Assembly: GCF_008704935.1 (NCBI RefSeq) | Contig: NZ_CP023692.1 | Location: 1,922,001-1,986,000, forward strand | Direction of reading: 5' to 3' | Length of the DNA: 64,000 bases | Source of the DNA: Streptomyces vinaceus | GTDB taxonomy: Bacteria; Actinomycetota; Actinomycetes; Streptomycetales; Streptomycetaceae | Shown: positions 1-7,624 of the stretch, in pieces | Layout of the letters: every line of letters starts with the position of its first letter | Position numbering within the stretch: the stretch's first letter is position 1 | Made by a program: the position numbers and the translations under genes | Notes under the pieces: generated by a model | Database searches by the model: none | Seen by the model: only the letters and a program-made list of their open reading frames with translations | Told to the model about the DNA's origin: nothing

Positions 1-1704
1 AAGATCCGCGCCACGGTGGCCGTGGAGAACGTGACGGCGCGCCGCAAGGGCCTGGTCGTCACGGAACTGCCCTTCACGGTCGGCCCCGAGAAGGTCATCG
101 CGAAGATCAAGGACCTGGTCGGCTCCAAGAAGCTCCAGGGCATCGCGGACGTGAAGGACCTCACCGACCGCTCGCACGGTCTGCGCCTGGTCATCGAGAT
201 CAAGAACGGCTTCCACCCGGAGGCCGTCCTGGAGCAGCTGTACAAGCTGACGCCGATGGAGGAGTCCTTCGGCATCAACAACGTCGCGCTGGTCGACGGC
301 CAGCCGCTGACGCTGGGCCTCAAGGAGCTGCTGGAGGTCTACCTCGACCACCGCTTCGAGGTCGTGCGGCGGCGCAGCGAGTTCCGCCGCACCAAGCGCC
401 GGGACCGGCTGCACCTGGTCGAGGGCCTGCTGGTGGCCCTGCTCGACATCGACGAGGTCATCCGGATCATCCGGGACAGCGACAACTCGGCGCAGGCGAT
501 GGAGCGGCTGATCGAGCGCTTCTCGCTGAGCGAGATCCAGACCCGGTACATCCTGGACACCCCGCTGCGCCGGCTCACCCGCTTCGACCGGATCGAGCTG
601 GAGTCCGAGCGCGACCGGCTGACCGGCGAGATCGACGAGCTGACCGGGATCCTGGAGTCCGACACGGAGCTGCGCAAGCTGGTCTCCGCGGAACTGGCCG
701 CGGTGGCGAAGAAGTTCGGCACCGAGCGCCGTACGGTCCTGCTGGAGTCGGCGGGCACCTCGGTCGCCGCGGTCCCGCTGGAGGTCGCGGACGACCCGTG
801 CCGGGTCCTGCTGTCCTCGACGGGCCTGCTGGCGCGCACCGCGGGCGGCGACCCGCTCCCGGAGGAAGAGGGCGGCGCCCGCGCGAAGCACGACCTGATC
901 GTCTCCCAGGTGGCGGCGACCGCCCGGGCCGACGTCGGCGTGGTCACCTCGTACGGGCGGCTGCTGCGGCTCTCGGTGATCGACCTGCCGCAGCTGCCGG
1001 ACACCCACGCCGCGCCGAACCTGGCGGGCGGCGCCCCGGTCTCGGAGTTCCTCTCGGGGCTGGAGGCGGACGAGAAGGTGATCTGCCTGACCTCGCTGGA
1101 CGAGTCCTCCCAGGGGCTGGCGCTCGGCACCGAGCAGGGCGTGGTCAAGCGGGTCGTGCCGGACTACCCGGCGAACAAGGAGGAGCTGGAGGTCATCACC
1201 CTCAAGGAGGGCGACCGGATCGTCGGCGCGGTCGAACTGCGCACGGGCGAGGAGGACCTGGTCTTCCTCACCGACGACGCCCAGCTGCTGCGCTATCCGG
1301 CGAGCCAGGTGCGCCCGCAGGGCCGCCCGGCGGGCGGTATGGCGGGCATCAAGCTCTCCGAGAACGCCAAGGTGATCCACTTCTCGGCGGTGGACCCGGC
1401 GCGCGACGCCCTGGTGTTCACCGTGGCGGGTTCGCAGGGGACGCTGGACGACTCGCTGCTGTCCGGCAAGCTCACCCCGTTCGACCAGTACCCGCGCAAG
1501 GGCCGGGCCACCGGCGGGGTGCGCTGCCAGCGGTTCCTGAAGGGCGAGGACCTGCTGGTCCTGGCCTGGGCCGGAAACGCGCCGGTGCGTGCGGCCGCGG
1601 CGAACGGCAGCCCGGCGCAGCTGCCGGCCGTGGACCCGCGCCGGGACGGTTCGGGGGCCGCGCTGCCCGCGGTCGTCGCCGCTCTGGCGGGAGGCGCGCT
1701 GTAG
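1..1704 (+). CDS. parC: Topoisomerase IV subunit A (ParC), 3' part only
   Basis: The frame is open from base 1, so the gene starts upstream of the window; 567 residues are visible of a family that is usually about 820 long. The visible part begins within the breakage-reunion domain, runs through a long coiled-coil stretch (about residues 110-230) and ends with the GyrA/ParC C-terminal beta-propeller (blades with GVVKR- and GGMAGIKL-type turns). The catalytic tyrosine lies outside the window. The protein would pair with the GyrB/ParE-type subunit at 22935-25055 to decatenate chromosomes. I call ParC rather than GyrA because gyrA normally sits beside gyrB and dnaA, whereas this copy shares a region with a second gyrB-like gene and hrdB. 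A strong terminator follows it. Confidence 0.88.
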   Translation, partial: KIRATVAVENVTARRKGLVVTELPFTVGPEKVIAKIKDLVGSKKLQGIADVKDLTDRSHGLRLVIEIKNGFHPEAVLEQLYKLTPMEESFGINNVALVDGQPLTLGLKELLEVYLDHRFEVVRRRSEFRRTKRRDRLHLVEGLLVALLDIDEVIRIIRDSDNSAQAMERLIERFSLSEIQTRYILDTPLRRLTRFDRIELESERDRLTGEIDELTGILESDTELRKLVSAELAAVAKKFGTERRTVLLESAGTSVAAVPLEVADDPCRVLLSSTGLLARTAGGDPLPEEEGGARAKHDLIVSQVAATARADVGVVTSYGRLLRLSVIDLPQLPDTHAAPNLAGGAPVSEFLSGLEADEKVICLTSLDESSQGLALGTEQGVVKRVVPDYPANKEELEVITLKEGDRIVGAVELRTGEEDLVFLTDDAQLLRYPASQVRPQGRPAGGMAGIKLSENAKVIHFSAVDPARDALVFTVAGSQGTLDDSLLSGKLTPFDQYPRKGRATGGVRCQRFLKGEDLLVLAWAGNAPVRAAAANGSPAQLPAVDPRRDGSGAALPAVVAALAGGAL

Positions 1705-1713
1705 GACGTACGG

Positions 1714-1759
1714 CGGCATTCGGGTGGTGCGACCGGGGGGACGTACCACCCGAATGCCG
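1714..1759 (+). terminator. Intrinsic terminator after parC
   Basis: Perfect 15-bp inverted repeat (arms 1714-1728 and 1745-1759, 16-nt loop), followed by a short T run at about 1765. It lies just after the parC stop at 1704 and just before the next gene. Confidence 0.85.
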
Positions 1760-1804
1760 ACTAGTGTTTTCCCTCTGGGTGTTGGTGGGGGGAGTACAGA
1801 GCTG

Positions 1805-3916
1805 ATGAGTCGTCGGCCGGGCGGATTGATCGGGGACTGGGCCGAGGCCCAGCGCCGGCAGCAGCAGACGCAGGTGATCCAGCAGCGGGAGGCGGAGCGC
1901 CGGCTGCTGGCGTACGAACGGGACCGGCAGCGGACCCAGGAGCGGGACGCGAACCGCAGTCACCGCCAGTACCGCGAGGCCGAGGCCCTGCGGCGGACCG
2001 CGCAGATCGACGCCGAGGTGGACGCCCTCAGGGGACTGTTGGTCGCGGGCTGCCGGACGCCGGCGTTCCGGATCTCCGCCCTGGCCCGGCCCGAGCAGCT
2101 GGAGCCCTTCAACCCCGGCGCCCTGGCGCACCCGGTGCCCATGCCGCGCCTCGACCAGTTCCAGCAGCAGAGCAGCGGCTGGACGCTCGGATCCGGCCAC
2201 CGGGCGCAGGCGGAGCGGGAAGCGCACGCCCGGTACACCGAGGCGTGGCAGGCCGCGAGCGCCGCGGAGGCGCAGCGACAGCAGCAACTGGCCGCGTACC
2301 GGCAGCAGTACGACCGGTGGGCCGCCGAACAGCTCGCCGGCGTACGGGCGCACAACAGCGGGCTCACCGAACTGGCCGCCGCTCTGCGCACGGGGGATGC
2401 CGAGGCGGCGGTGGAGTACTTCTCGGCCGCCCTGTACGCCTCCACGGCGTGGCCCGAGGCGCTGCCCAGGCAGGTGGCGGCCGCGTACGACCCGGCGGCG
2501 CGCCAGCTGGTGCTGGACTGGGAACTCCCCGGGTACGCGGTGGTGCCGGAGGCCAGTGCGGTGCAGTACCTGCCGAGCACGGACCAGGACAAGGTCAAGC
2601 CCCGCCGGGTGACGGAGCGCCGGGCCCTCTACCGGGACCTGCTGGCGCAGTCCATGCTGCTGGTCGTGCGCGAGCTGTACGCGGCGGACGAGTTCGGCGT
2701 GCTGGACTCGGTCGTGGTCAACGGGTTCGTGGACTGCCACGATCCGGCGACGGGGCGGGAGGCGCGGTTCTTCCTCTCCACGGTGCCGGCGGAGCGCAGC
2801 GCTTTCGCGGGGCTGCGCCTGGAGCAGGTCAGCGCCGTGGACTGTCTCGTGTCGGGGCTGGGCGGGCAGTTGTCGGGGCGTCCCGACCAGCTGACGGCGG
2901 TGCGCCCCGGGCGCCGGCCCGACGAGGTCGGCGGCGGGGTGGTCAGCCACGGCGGGCAGGGCGGCGGGTCGGACGAGGACGAGCCGGACCTCTTCGCGAT
3001 GGATCCGATCGCCTTCGAGAACCTGGTCGCCGAGCTGTTCCGGGCGATGGGCATGGAGGCGGTGACCACGCAGCGGTCCGGCGACGGCGGTGTGGACGTG
3101 GAGGCGCTGGACCCGGCCCCGATCCGGGGCGGGCGGATCGTGGTGCAGGTCAAGCGCTACCGGAACACGGTGCCGCCGACGGCCGTGCGTGATCTGTACG
3201 GCACGGTCCAGGACAAGGGGGCGAACAAGGGGGTGCTCGTCACCACCGCGTCCTTCGGGCCCGGGTCGTACACCTTTGCCAACGGCAAGCCGCTGGAGTT
3301 GGTTCCCGGGGCGGACCTCGTCGAGCTCCTGCACCAGTACGGGCTGCGCGGACGGCTCGGCGGCGGCGCTCCGGCGCAGCGCGGGCCCGAACCCGGGTCC
3401 GGATCCGGGTCCGGGCCCGCCGCTCCTTCGGCGGACCACAACGTGCTCGGCATGTCCTGGTCGGGATCGGTCGCGCTGGACGTGTGCGCCCTCGTCTGCA
3501 CGGGGAACCGGGTGCTGAGCGAGGAACACTTCGTCTTCTACAACAACCCGCGGACCCCCGACGGTTCGGTCCGGGCCCGCGCGCACGCGGAGCCGGACAA
3601 GGCGGCGCTGGAGGTCTCCTTCGACGCCCTGCCCGAGGCCGCCGACCGGCTGGTCCTCGTCGCGGCGATCAACCCGGACGTCGATCCGCACGCCGACCTC
3701 GCCGGGTTCACCGACGCCCACATCCGGCTGCTGTCCGCCGGCGGCGAGGAACTCGGCCGGCTGGAGGTCTCGGACGGGCGCGCCGGGGAGACCGCACTGG
3801 TCCTCGGCTCGTTCCGGCACCGCTCCAACGGCGACTGGGACTTCGTGATCGGCGGCAAGGGGTACCGAGGCGGTCTGGAGGACCTGCTGGGCGAGTACGG
3901 GGTCGAGGTCGCCTGA
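1805..3916 (+). CDS. Mrr-like PD-(D/E)XK restriction endonuclease fused to a TerD domain
   Basis: 703 residues. The ATG at 1805 follows a GGGGGAG ribosome site. Residues about 10-75 are rich in Gln, Arg and Glu and look like a coiled coil. A middle region of unknown fold follows. Residues about 395-512 are an Mrr-type nuclease domain: FENLVAELF helix, GDGGVD (metal-binding Asp) and QVKRY (catalytic Lys), as in the PD-(D/E)XK core. After a Gly/Pro/Ser-rich linker, residues about 545-703 are a TerD domain with the FVFYNN signature and the following PDGSV. TerD proteins are Ca2+-binding stress proteins; Mrr-type enzymes cut DNA. The fusion suggests a stress- or phage-linked nuclease, which is inference. 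No methyltransferase lies nearby, so this is not an ordinary restriction-modification pair. The gene abuts the convergent GTPase gene with no spacer. Confidence 0.85.
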   Translation: MSRRPGGLIGDWAEAQRRQQQTQVIQQREAERRLLAYERDRQRTQERDANRSHRQYREAEALRRTAQIDAEVDALRGLLVAGCRTPAFRISALARPEQLEPFNPGALAHPVPMPRLDQFQQQSSGWTLGSGHRAQAEREAHARYTEAWQAASAAEAQRQQQLAAYRQQYDRWAAEQLAGVRAHNSGLTELAAALRTGDAEAAVEYFSAALYASTAWPEALPRQVAAAYDPAARQLVLDWELPGYAVVPEASAVQYLPSTDQDKVKPRRVTERRALYRDLLAQSMLLVVRELYAADEFGVLDSVVVNGFVDCHDPATGREARFFLSTVPAERSAFAGLRLEQVSAVDCLVSGLGGQLSGRPDQLTAVRPGRRPDEVGGGVVSHGGQGGGSDEDEPDLFAMDPIAFENLVAELFRAMGMEAVTTQRSGDGGVDVEALDPAPIRGGRIVVQVKRYRNTVPPTAVRDLYGTVQDKGANKGVLVTTASFGPGSYTFANGKPLELVPGADLVELLHQYGLRGRLGGGAPAQRGPEPGSGSGSGPAAPSADHNVLGMSWSGSVALDVCALVCTGNRVLSEEHFVFYNNPRTPDGSVRARAHAEPDKAALEVSFDALPEAADRLVLVAAINPDVDPHADLAGFTDAHIRLLSAGGEELGRLEVSDGRAGETALVLGSFRHRSNGDWDFVIGGKGYRGGLEDLLGEYGVEVA

Positions 3917-5107
3917 TCAGTCGGAGCCCGGATCGCCGTACGGATCGCCGTACGGACCGGGTGCGCAGGGGTCCGGCTCCGGTTCGGGCTCCTGCCCGGC
4001 CTCCGGCTGCGGCGGCCGGTCGACGTAGCGCAGGACGCCCCACATGCTCTCCGGCGGTGCGTGCTGCGGGGCCGGCTCGCGACAGGCCTCCAGTTCCCCG
4101 AGCAGGGCCGGCCCGTCCGTACCCGAGCCGATCAGGACCAGTTGGCTGCGGCGCGGCTCGCCCCGGCCCCAGGGGCCCGGCACGAAGCGGAGGAAGCGTC
4201 CGACGGCGTGGACCTCGTAGCGCTCCTCGTGGCCGGGGACGCCGAAGTGGACGTAGCCCTTGATCCGGTACAGCCCGGCCGGGCGGCGGTCGAGGAAGTC
4301 GATGAAGCGGCGCGGGTTCAGGGCCTGCTCGGAGACGAACTCCGTGCTCTCGTAGACGGTGTGGGCGTGTCCGGTGTGGTCCTGGTGACCGGCGCCGTCG
4401 GCGTCCCGGGCCTGTGAGATCAGGTCCTCGAAGGACAGCTGGCCCTGCGTCTCGGTCCACGGCCGCCGGTCGAAGAGCAGCTCCGGGTCGATCCGGCCGT
4501 GGTCGGCGGCCACCACCGGCGTGCCGGGGCAGAGCGCGGCCAGCTCGGCCCCGATCCGGGTGAGGCCGGCGGGCTCCACCCGGTCGGTCTTGTTGAGGAC
4601 CACCAGGTCCGCGACGGAGAGGTGGCGGTCGGTCTCGGGGTGCTTGGCCCGGGTCGCGTCGAACTCCGCCGCGTCCACGACCTGGACCAGCCCGCCGTAC
4701 CGGATCGCCGGGTTCTCGGCGGCCACCAGCATCCGGATCATCTCCTGGGGCTCGGCCAGCCCGCTCGCCTCGATGACGATCACGTCGATCCGGTGGACGG
4801 GCGCGCAGAGCTTCTCCAGGTACGCGTCCAGCTCGCTGCCGTCGACCGCGCAGCACAGGCAGCCGCCGCCGAGCGAGACCATCGAGTCGCCGACCTGGCC
4901 CGCGACGGCCATCGCGTCGATCTCGATCGAGCCGAAGTCGTTGACGACGACGCCGATGCGGGTGCCGCCCCGGTTGGCGAGGAGGTGGTTGAGCAGCGTC
5001 GTCTTGCCGGATCCCAGGAATCCGGAGAGCACGATGACGGGAATCGGCTGGCCGGGCGGCTGGGCGGGTGGCCGGGCCGACTGCTGCGCGGGCTGACTGC
5101 TGTTCAC
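3917..5107 (-). CDS. CobW/COG0523-family GTPase, metallochaperone type
   Basis: 396 residues from a GTG start. N-terminal G domain: Walker [16 protein letters not shown], the family-defining metal-binding motif GGGCLCC, and the base-recognition motif NKTD. A His-rich loop (HQDHTGHAH, about residue 265) precedes the C-terminal CobW_C domain (YRIKGYVHF). Known members use GTP hydrolysis to deliver Zn, Co or other metals to client enzymes. The C-terminus is a Pro/Glu/Asp-rich tail with no predicted fold. The citrate synthase gene ends only 14 bp upstream on the same strand, so the two are probably cotranscribed; no client can be assigned. Its TGA overlaps nothing but directly abuts the stop of the opposing nuclease gene. 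Confidence 0.88.
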   Translation of the reverse strand: MNSSQPAQQSARPPAQPPGQPIPVIVLSGFLGSGKTTLLNHLLANRGGTRIGVVVNDFGSIEIDAMAVAGQVGDSMVSLGGGCLCCAVDGSELDAYLEKLCAPVHRIDVIVIEASGLAEPQEMIRMLVAAENPAIRYGGLVQVVDAAEFDATRAKHPETDRHLSVADLVVLNKTDRVEPAGLTRIGAELAALCPGTPVVAADHGRIDPELLFDRRPWTETQGQLSFEDLISQARDADGAGHQDHTGHAHTVYESTEFVSEQALNPRRFIDFLDRRPAGLYRIKGYVHFGVPGHEERYEVHAVGRFLRFVPGPWGRGEPRRSQLVLIGSGTDGPALLGELEACREPAPQHAPPESMWGVLRYVDRPPQPEAGQEPEPEPDPCAPGPYGDPYGDPGSD

Positions 5108-5121
5108 ACCGCCGATCGTAG

Positions 5122-6273
5122 TCAGCCGAGCGCCGGAACCGGCTCGGGCGGGTTCGGGCCCACGTACCGGGCGGCCGGACGGATGATCTTCGAATCGGCG
5201 GCCTGTTCGAGGATGTTCGCACTCCAGCCGACCACGCGGGCCGCGCAGAAGGTCGGGGTGAACATCTCGCGCGGCAGCCCGCACAGCTCCATGACCACGC
5301 CGGCGTAGAACTCCACGTTGGTGTGCAGCTCCCGTCCCGGCTTGAGTTCGGCGAGGATCTGTTCGACGCGGCACTCCACCTCCACGGCGAAGTCCACGAG
5401 CGGGCCGCCGAACCCGAGGGCGATCTCCCGCAGCATGCGCGAACGCGGGTCCTCGGTGCGGTACACGGGATGCCCGAAGCCCATGATCCGGTCCCCGGCG
5501 AGCACGCGCTCGCGGATCCACGGCTCGATGCGGTCCGCCGTGCCGATGGCGTCCAGGGTGTCCAGGGCCCGGCTGGGCGCGCCGCCGTGCAGGGGGCCGG
5601 ACAGCGCGCCGATCGCCCCGGTGAGGGCGGCGGCGACGTCCGCCCCGGTGGAGGCGATCACGCGCGCGGTGAAGGTCGAGGCGTTGAAGCCGTGGTCGAT
5701 CGTCGCGATCAGATACTGCTCGACGGCCCGCGCCTTGACGGGGTCGGGCTCCTGACCGGTCAGCATGTACAGGTAGTTGGCGGCGTACGGGAGGTCCGCG
5801 CGCGGCTCCACCGGCTCCAGCCCTTGGCCCAGCCGGTGCAGCGCCGTGAGCAGGGTCGGTACGGCGGCGCAGGCGGCCAGCGCGTCGGCGGCCCGGCGCC
5901 CGGGGTCGATGTCGTACACGGGGCGGAATCCGGCGGAGGCGCCGAGCAGGGAGAGCGCGGTTCGCAGCCCGGCGAGCGGGCCGGAGAGGGCGGTCGCCCG
6001 GGCGAGGGCGGGCAGCGCGCCCCGCACGGCGTCGGGCAGCCGGCGCAGCGTGGCGGTCTCGGCGGCGAAGGCGGCCCGCTCGGCGGCGTCGGCCGGGAGG
6101 GCGCCGCGGAACATCAGGTGCCACACGTCCTCGAAGGTGCGGCTCGTGGCGAGCTCGACGGCCGAGTACTGACGGTAGTGGTAGAAGCCCTCGCGGCCTC
6201 GGACGTCACCGAGTTCGGTCTCGGTGACCACGACTCCCGCGAGACCGCGGGGCACATCGACGGTGGTGTTCAT
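5122..6273 (-). CDS. Citrate synthase / 2-methylcitrate synthase-like enzyme
   Basis: 383 residues, full length for a bacterial type. It would condense acetyl-CoA (or propionyl-CoA) with oxaloacetate in the cytoplasm. Active-site histidines are recognisable: H229 in GPLHGGA and H268 in [13 protein letters not shown]. The third catalytic position, normally Asp in an NVD motif, is Glu here (NVEFY, E321). Phosphate- and carboxylate-binding Arg residues near [11 protein letters not shown] are kept. The ATG at 6273 gives the conserved start [10 protein letters not shown]. It is transcribed away from the HTH-citrate synthase gene from a 70-bp AT-rich, palindrome-rich gap, and is followed 14 bp later by the GTPase gene. 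The Glu may be a subfamily trait rather than a defect. The substrate is not decided by sequence alone. Confidence 0.88.
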   Translation of the reverse strand: MNTTVDVPRGLAGVVVTETELGDVRGREGFYHYRQYSAVELATSRTFEDVWHLMFRGALPADAAERAAFAAETATLRRLPDAVRGALPALARATALSGPLAGLRTALSLLGASAGFRPVYDIDPGRRAADALAACAAVPTLLTALHRLGQGLEPVEPRADLPYAANYLYMLTGQEPDPVKARAVEQYLIATIDHGFNASTFTARVIASTGADVAAALTGAIGALSGPLHGGAPSRALDTLDAIGTADRIEPWIRERVLAGDRIMGFGHPVYRTEDPRSRMLREIALGFGGPLVDFAVEVECRVEQILAELKPGRELHTNVEFYAGVVMELCGLPREMFTPTFCAARVVGWSANILEQAADSKIIRPAARYVGPNPPEPVPALG

Positions 6274-6343
6274 GGATCGACCATCCATCATGGATTGAAT
6301 CCTTGTCAACGTTGATTGAATCAATATATGTAGGGTGGGCGTC
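6274..6343. promoter_or_regulatory. Divergent promoter region with stacked palindromes
   Basis: This 70-bp gap is strikingly AT-rich for this genome. It holds a perfect 13-bp palindrome at 6312-6324 (TTGATT-G-AATCAA), a second perfect 13-bp palindrome at 6283-6295 (ATCCAT-C-ATGGAT), and the 9-mer GATTGAATC twice (6293-6301 and 6314-6322), 21 bp apart, i.e. two helical turns. This is the layout expected for an operator controlling both divergent genes. The obvious candidate binder is the HTH-citrate synthase encoded next door (inference). Confidence 0.6.
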
Positions 6344-7585
6344 ATGAACGACCAGGCGGACGGCGAGCGCCGGATCAGCACCCGGGAGGCGGCGGAACTG
6401 CTGGGGGTGAAACCCGCGACGGTGTACGCGTACGTCAGCCGCGGCCAGCTCACCAGCCGCCGCGATCCGGTCGGCCGCGGCAGCAGCTTCGACGCGCGCG
6501 AGGTGGAGGCCCTGGCCCTGCGCAGCCGGCGCGAGGCGGCGGCGCCCCCCGGCGCGGAGCTCTCCGTACGCACTTCGCTCACGCTCATCGAGCCCGACCG
6601 GTACTACTTCCGGGGCGTGGACGCCGTCGAGCTGGCCTCCCGCTACCGCTACGAGGAAGTGGCCGAGTGGCTCTGGACCGGGACGCTGCCGCGCGGCGCA
6701 CGGTTCACGGCTCCCCCGCAGGCGCTGGCCGCCGCCCGGCGCGCGGTGGCCGCGCTGCCCGAGCACAGCGGTCCGATCGACCGGCTGCGGGTGGCGACGG
6801 CGGCCGCCGCGGTGGCCGATCCGCTGCGCTTCGACCTGTCCGCCGAGGCCGTACTGGGCTCCGCCCGCTGCCTGATCCCGACGCTGGTCGGCGCGCTGCC
6901 GGAGGTGGGCCCGGCCGGCTGGCGCGGGGACGGACGGCTGGCCCGGCAGCTGTGGAGCCGGCTGACGGCGCACGAGCCGGACCCGGACGCGCTGGCGGTG
7001 CTGGACCTGGCCCTCACCCTGCTCATCGACCACGATCTGGCCGCCTCCACCCTGGCCGTACGGGTGGCCGCGTCCGCGCGGGCCCATCCGTACGCGGCGG
7101 TCTCGGCCGGCCTCGGCGTACTCGAAGGACCGCTGCACGGCGCGGCCGGACGGCTGGCGCACCGGATGCTCGTGGAGGCGCTGGAGCAGGGGGGCGCCGC
7201 ACCCGTGGTCGCGGACCACCTGCGGGCGGGACGGCGGGTCCCGGGGCTAGGGCACCGGCTGTACGAGGGCGAGGACCCGCGGGCCACGGCGCTGTTCGCC
7301 CGGCTGGAGGGTGTGCCCCAGGCCGGTCCCGCGCTGGCGGCCGCCCGGGAGGTCGTCGCGACGGCGTCGGCCCGGCGGGGCGGGCTGCACGCGAATGTGG
7401 ACCTGGCGCTGGCGGTGCTGACGGTGTCCTGCGGGATGCCCGCCGAGGCCGGGGAGACGGTGTTCGCCGTGTCCCGGACCGCGGGCTGGATGGCGCACGC
7501 GCTGGAGGAGTACCAGGAGCGGCCGCTGCGGATGCGGCCGAGCGGCCAGTACCAGGGGCCCCGCCCGCCCCAGCCGATGCCGTGA
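6344..7585 (+). CDS. Helix-turn-helix / citrate synthase fusion protein
   Basis: 413 residues from the ATG at 6344; a GTG nine bases upstream is an alternative. Residues about 10-60 form an excisionase/MerR-like winged helix-turn-helix (TREAAELLGVKPATVYAYVSR, then a wing). Residues about 78-400 are a complete citrate synthase fold with H265 (GPLHGAA), H304 (GLGHRLYEGEDPR) and D353 (HANVD), so all three catalytic positions are present, and a C-terminal Arg-containing PSGQYQGP segment. The domain pair suggests either a DNA-binding metabolic enzyme or a regulator that senses acetyl-CoA or oxaloacetate through an enzyme fold. It is divergent from an ordinary citrate synthase gene across a palindromic gap. 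Enzymatic activity and DNA binding are both unproven. Confidence 0.85.
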   Translation: MNDQADGERRISTREAAELLGVKPATVYAYVSRGQLTSRRDPVGRGSSFDAREVEALALRSRREAAAPPGAELSVRTSLTLIEPDRYYFRGVDAVELASRYRYEEVAEWLWTGTLPRGARFTAPPQALAAARRAVAALPEHSGPIDRLRVATAAAAVADPLRFDLSAEAVLGSARCLIPTLVGALPEVGPAGWRGDGRLARQLWSRLTAHEPDPDALAVLDLALTLLIDHDLAASTLAVRVAASARAHPYAAVSAGLGVLEGPLHGAAGRLAHRMLVEALEQGGAAPVVADHLRAGRRVPGLGHRLYEGEDPRATALFARLEGVPQAGPALAAAREVVATASARRGGLHANVDLALAVLTVSCGMPAEAGETVFAVSRTAGWMAHALEEYQERPLRMRPSGQYQGPRPPQPMP

Positions 7586-7592
7586 CCCCTCC

Positions 7593-7624
7593 CCCGCGGC
7601 GCGTGGCGGCGGTCCGGCCGCGGG
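7593..7624. terminator. Bidirectional hairpin between convergent genes
   Basis: Inverted repeat CCCGCGGC (7593-7600) and GCCGCGGG (7617-7624) fills the gap between the HTH-citrate synthase stop and the alpha-glucosidase stop. No T run; GC-rich hairpins of this kind are common Streptomyces terminators. Confidence 0.5.
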
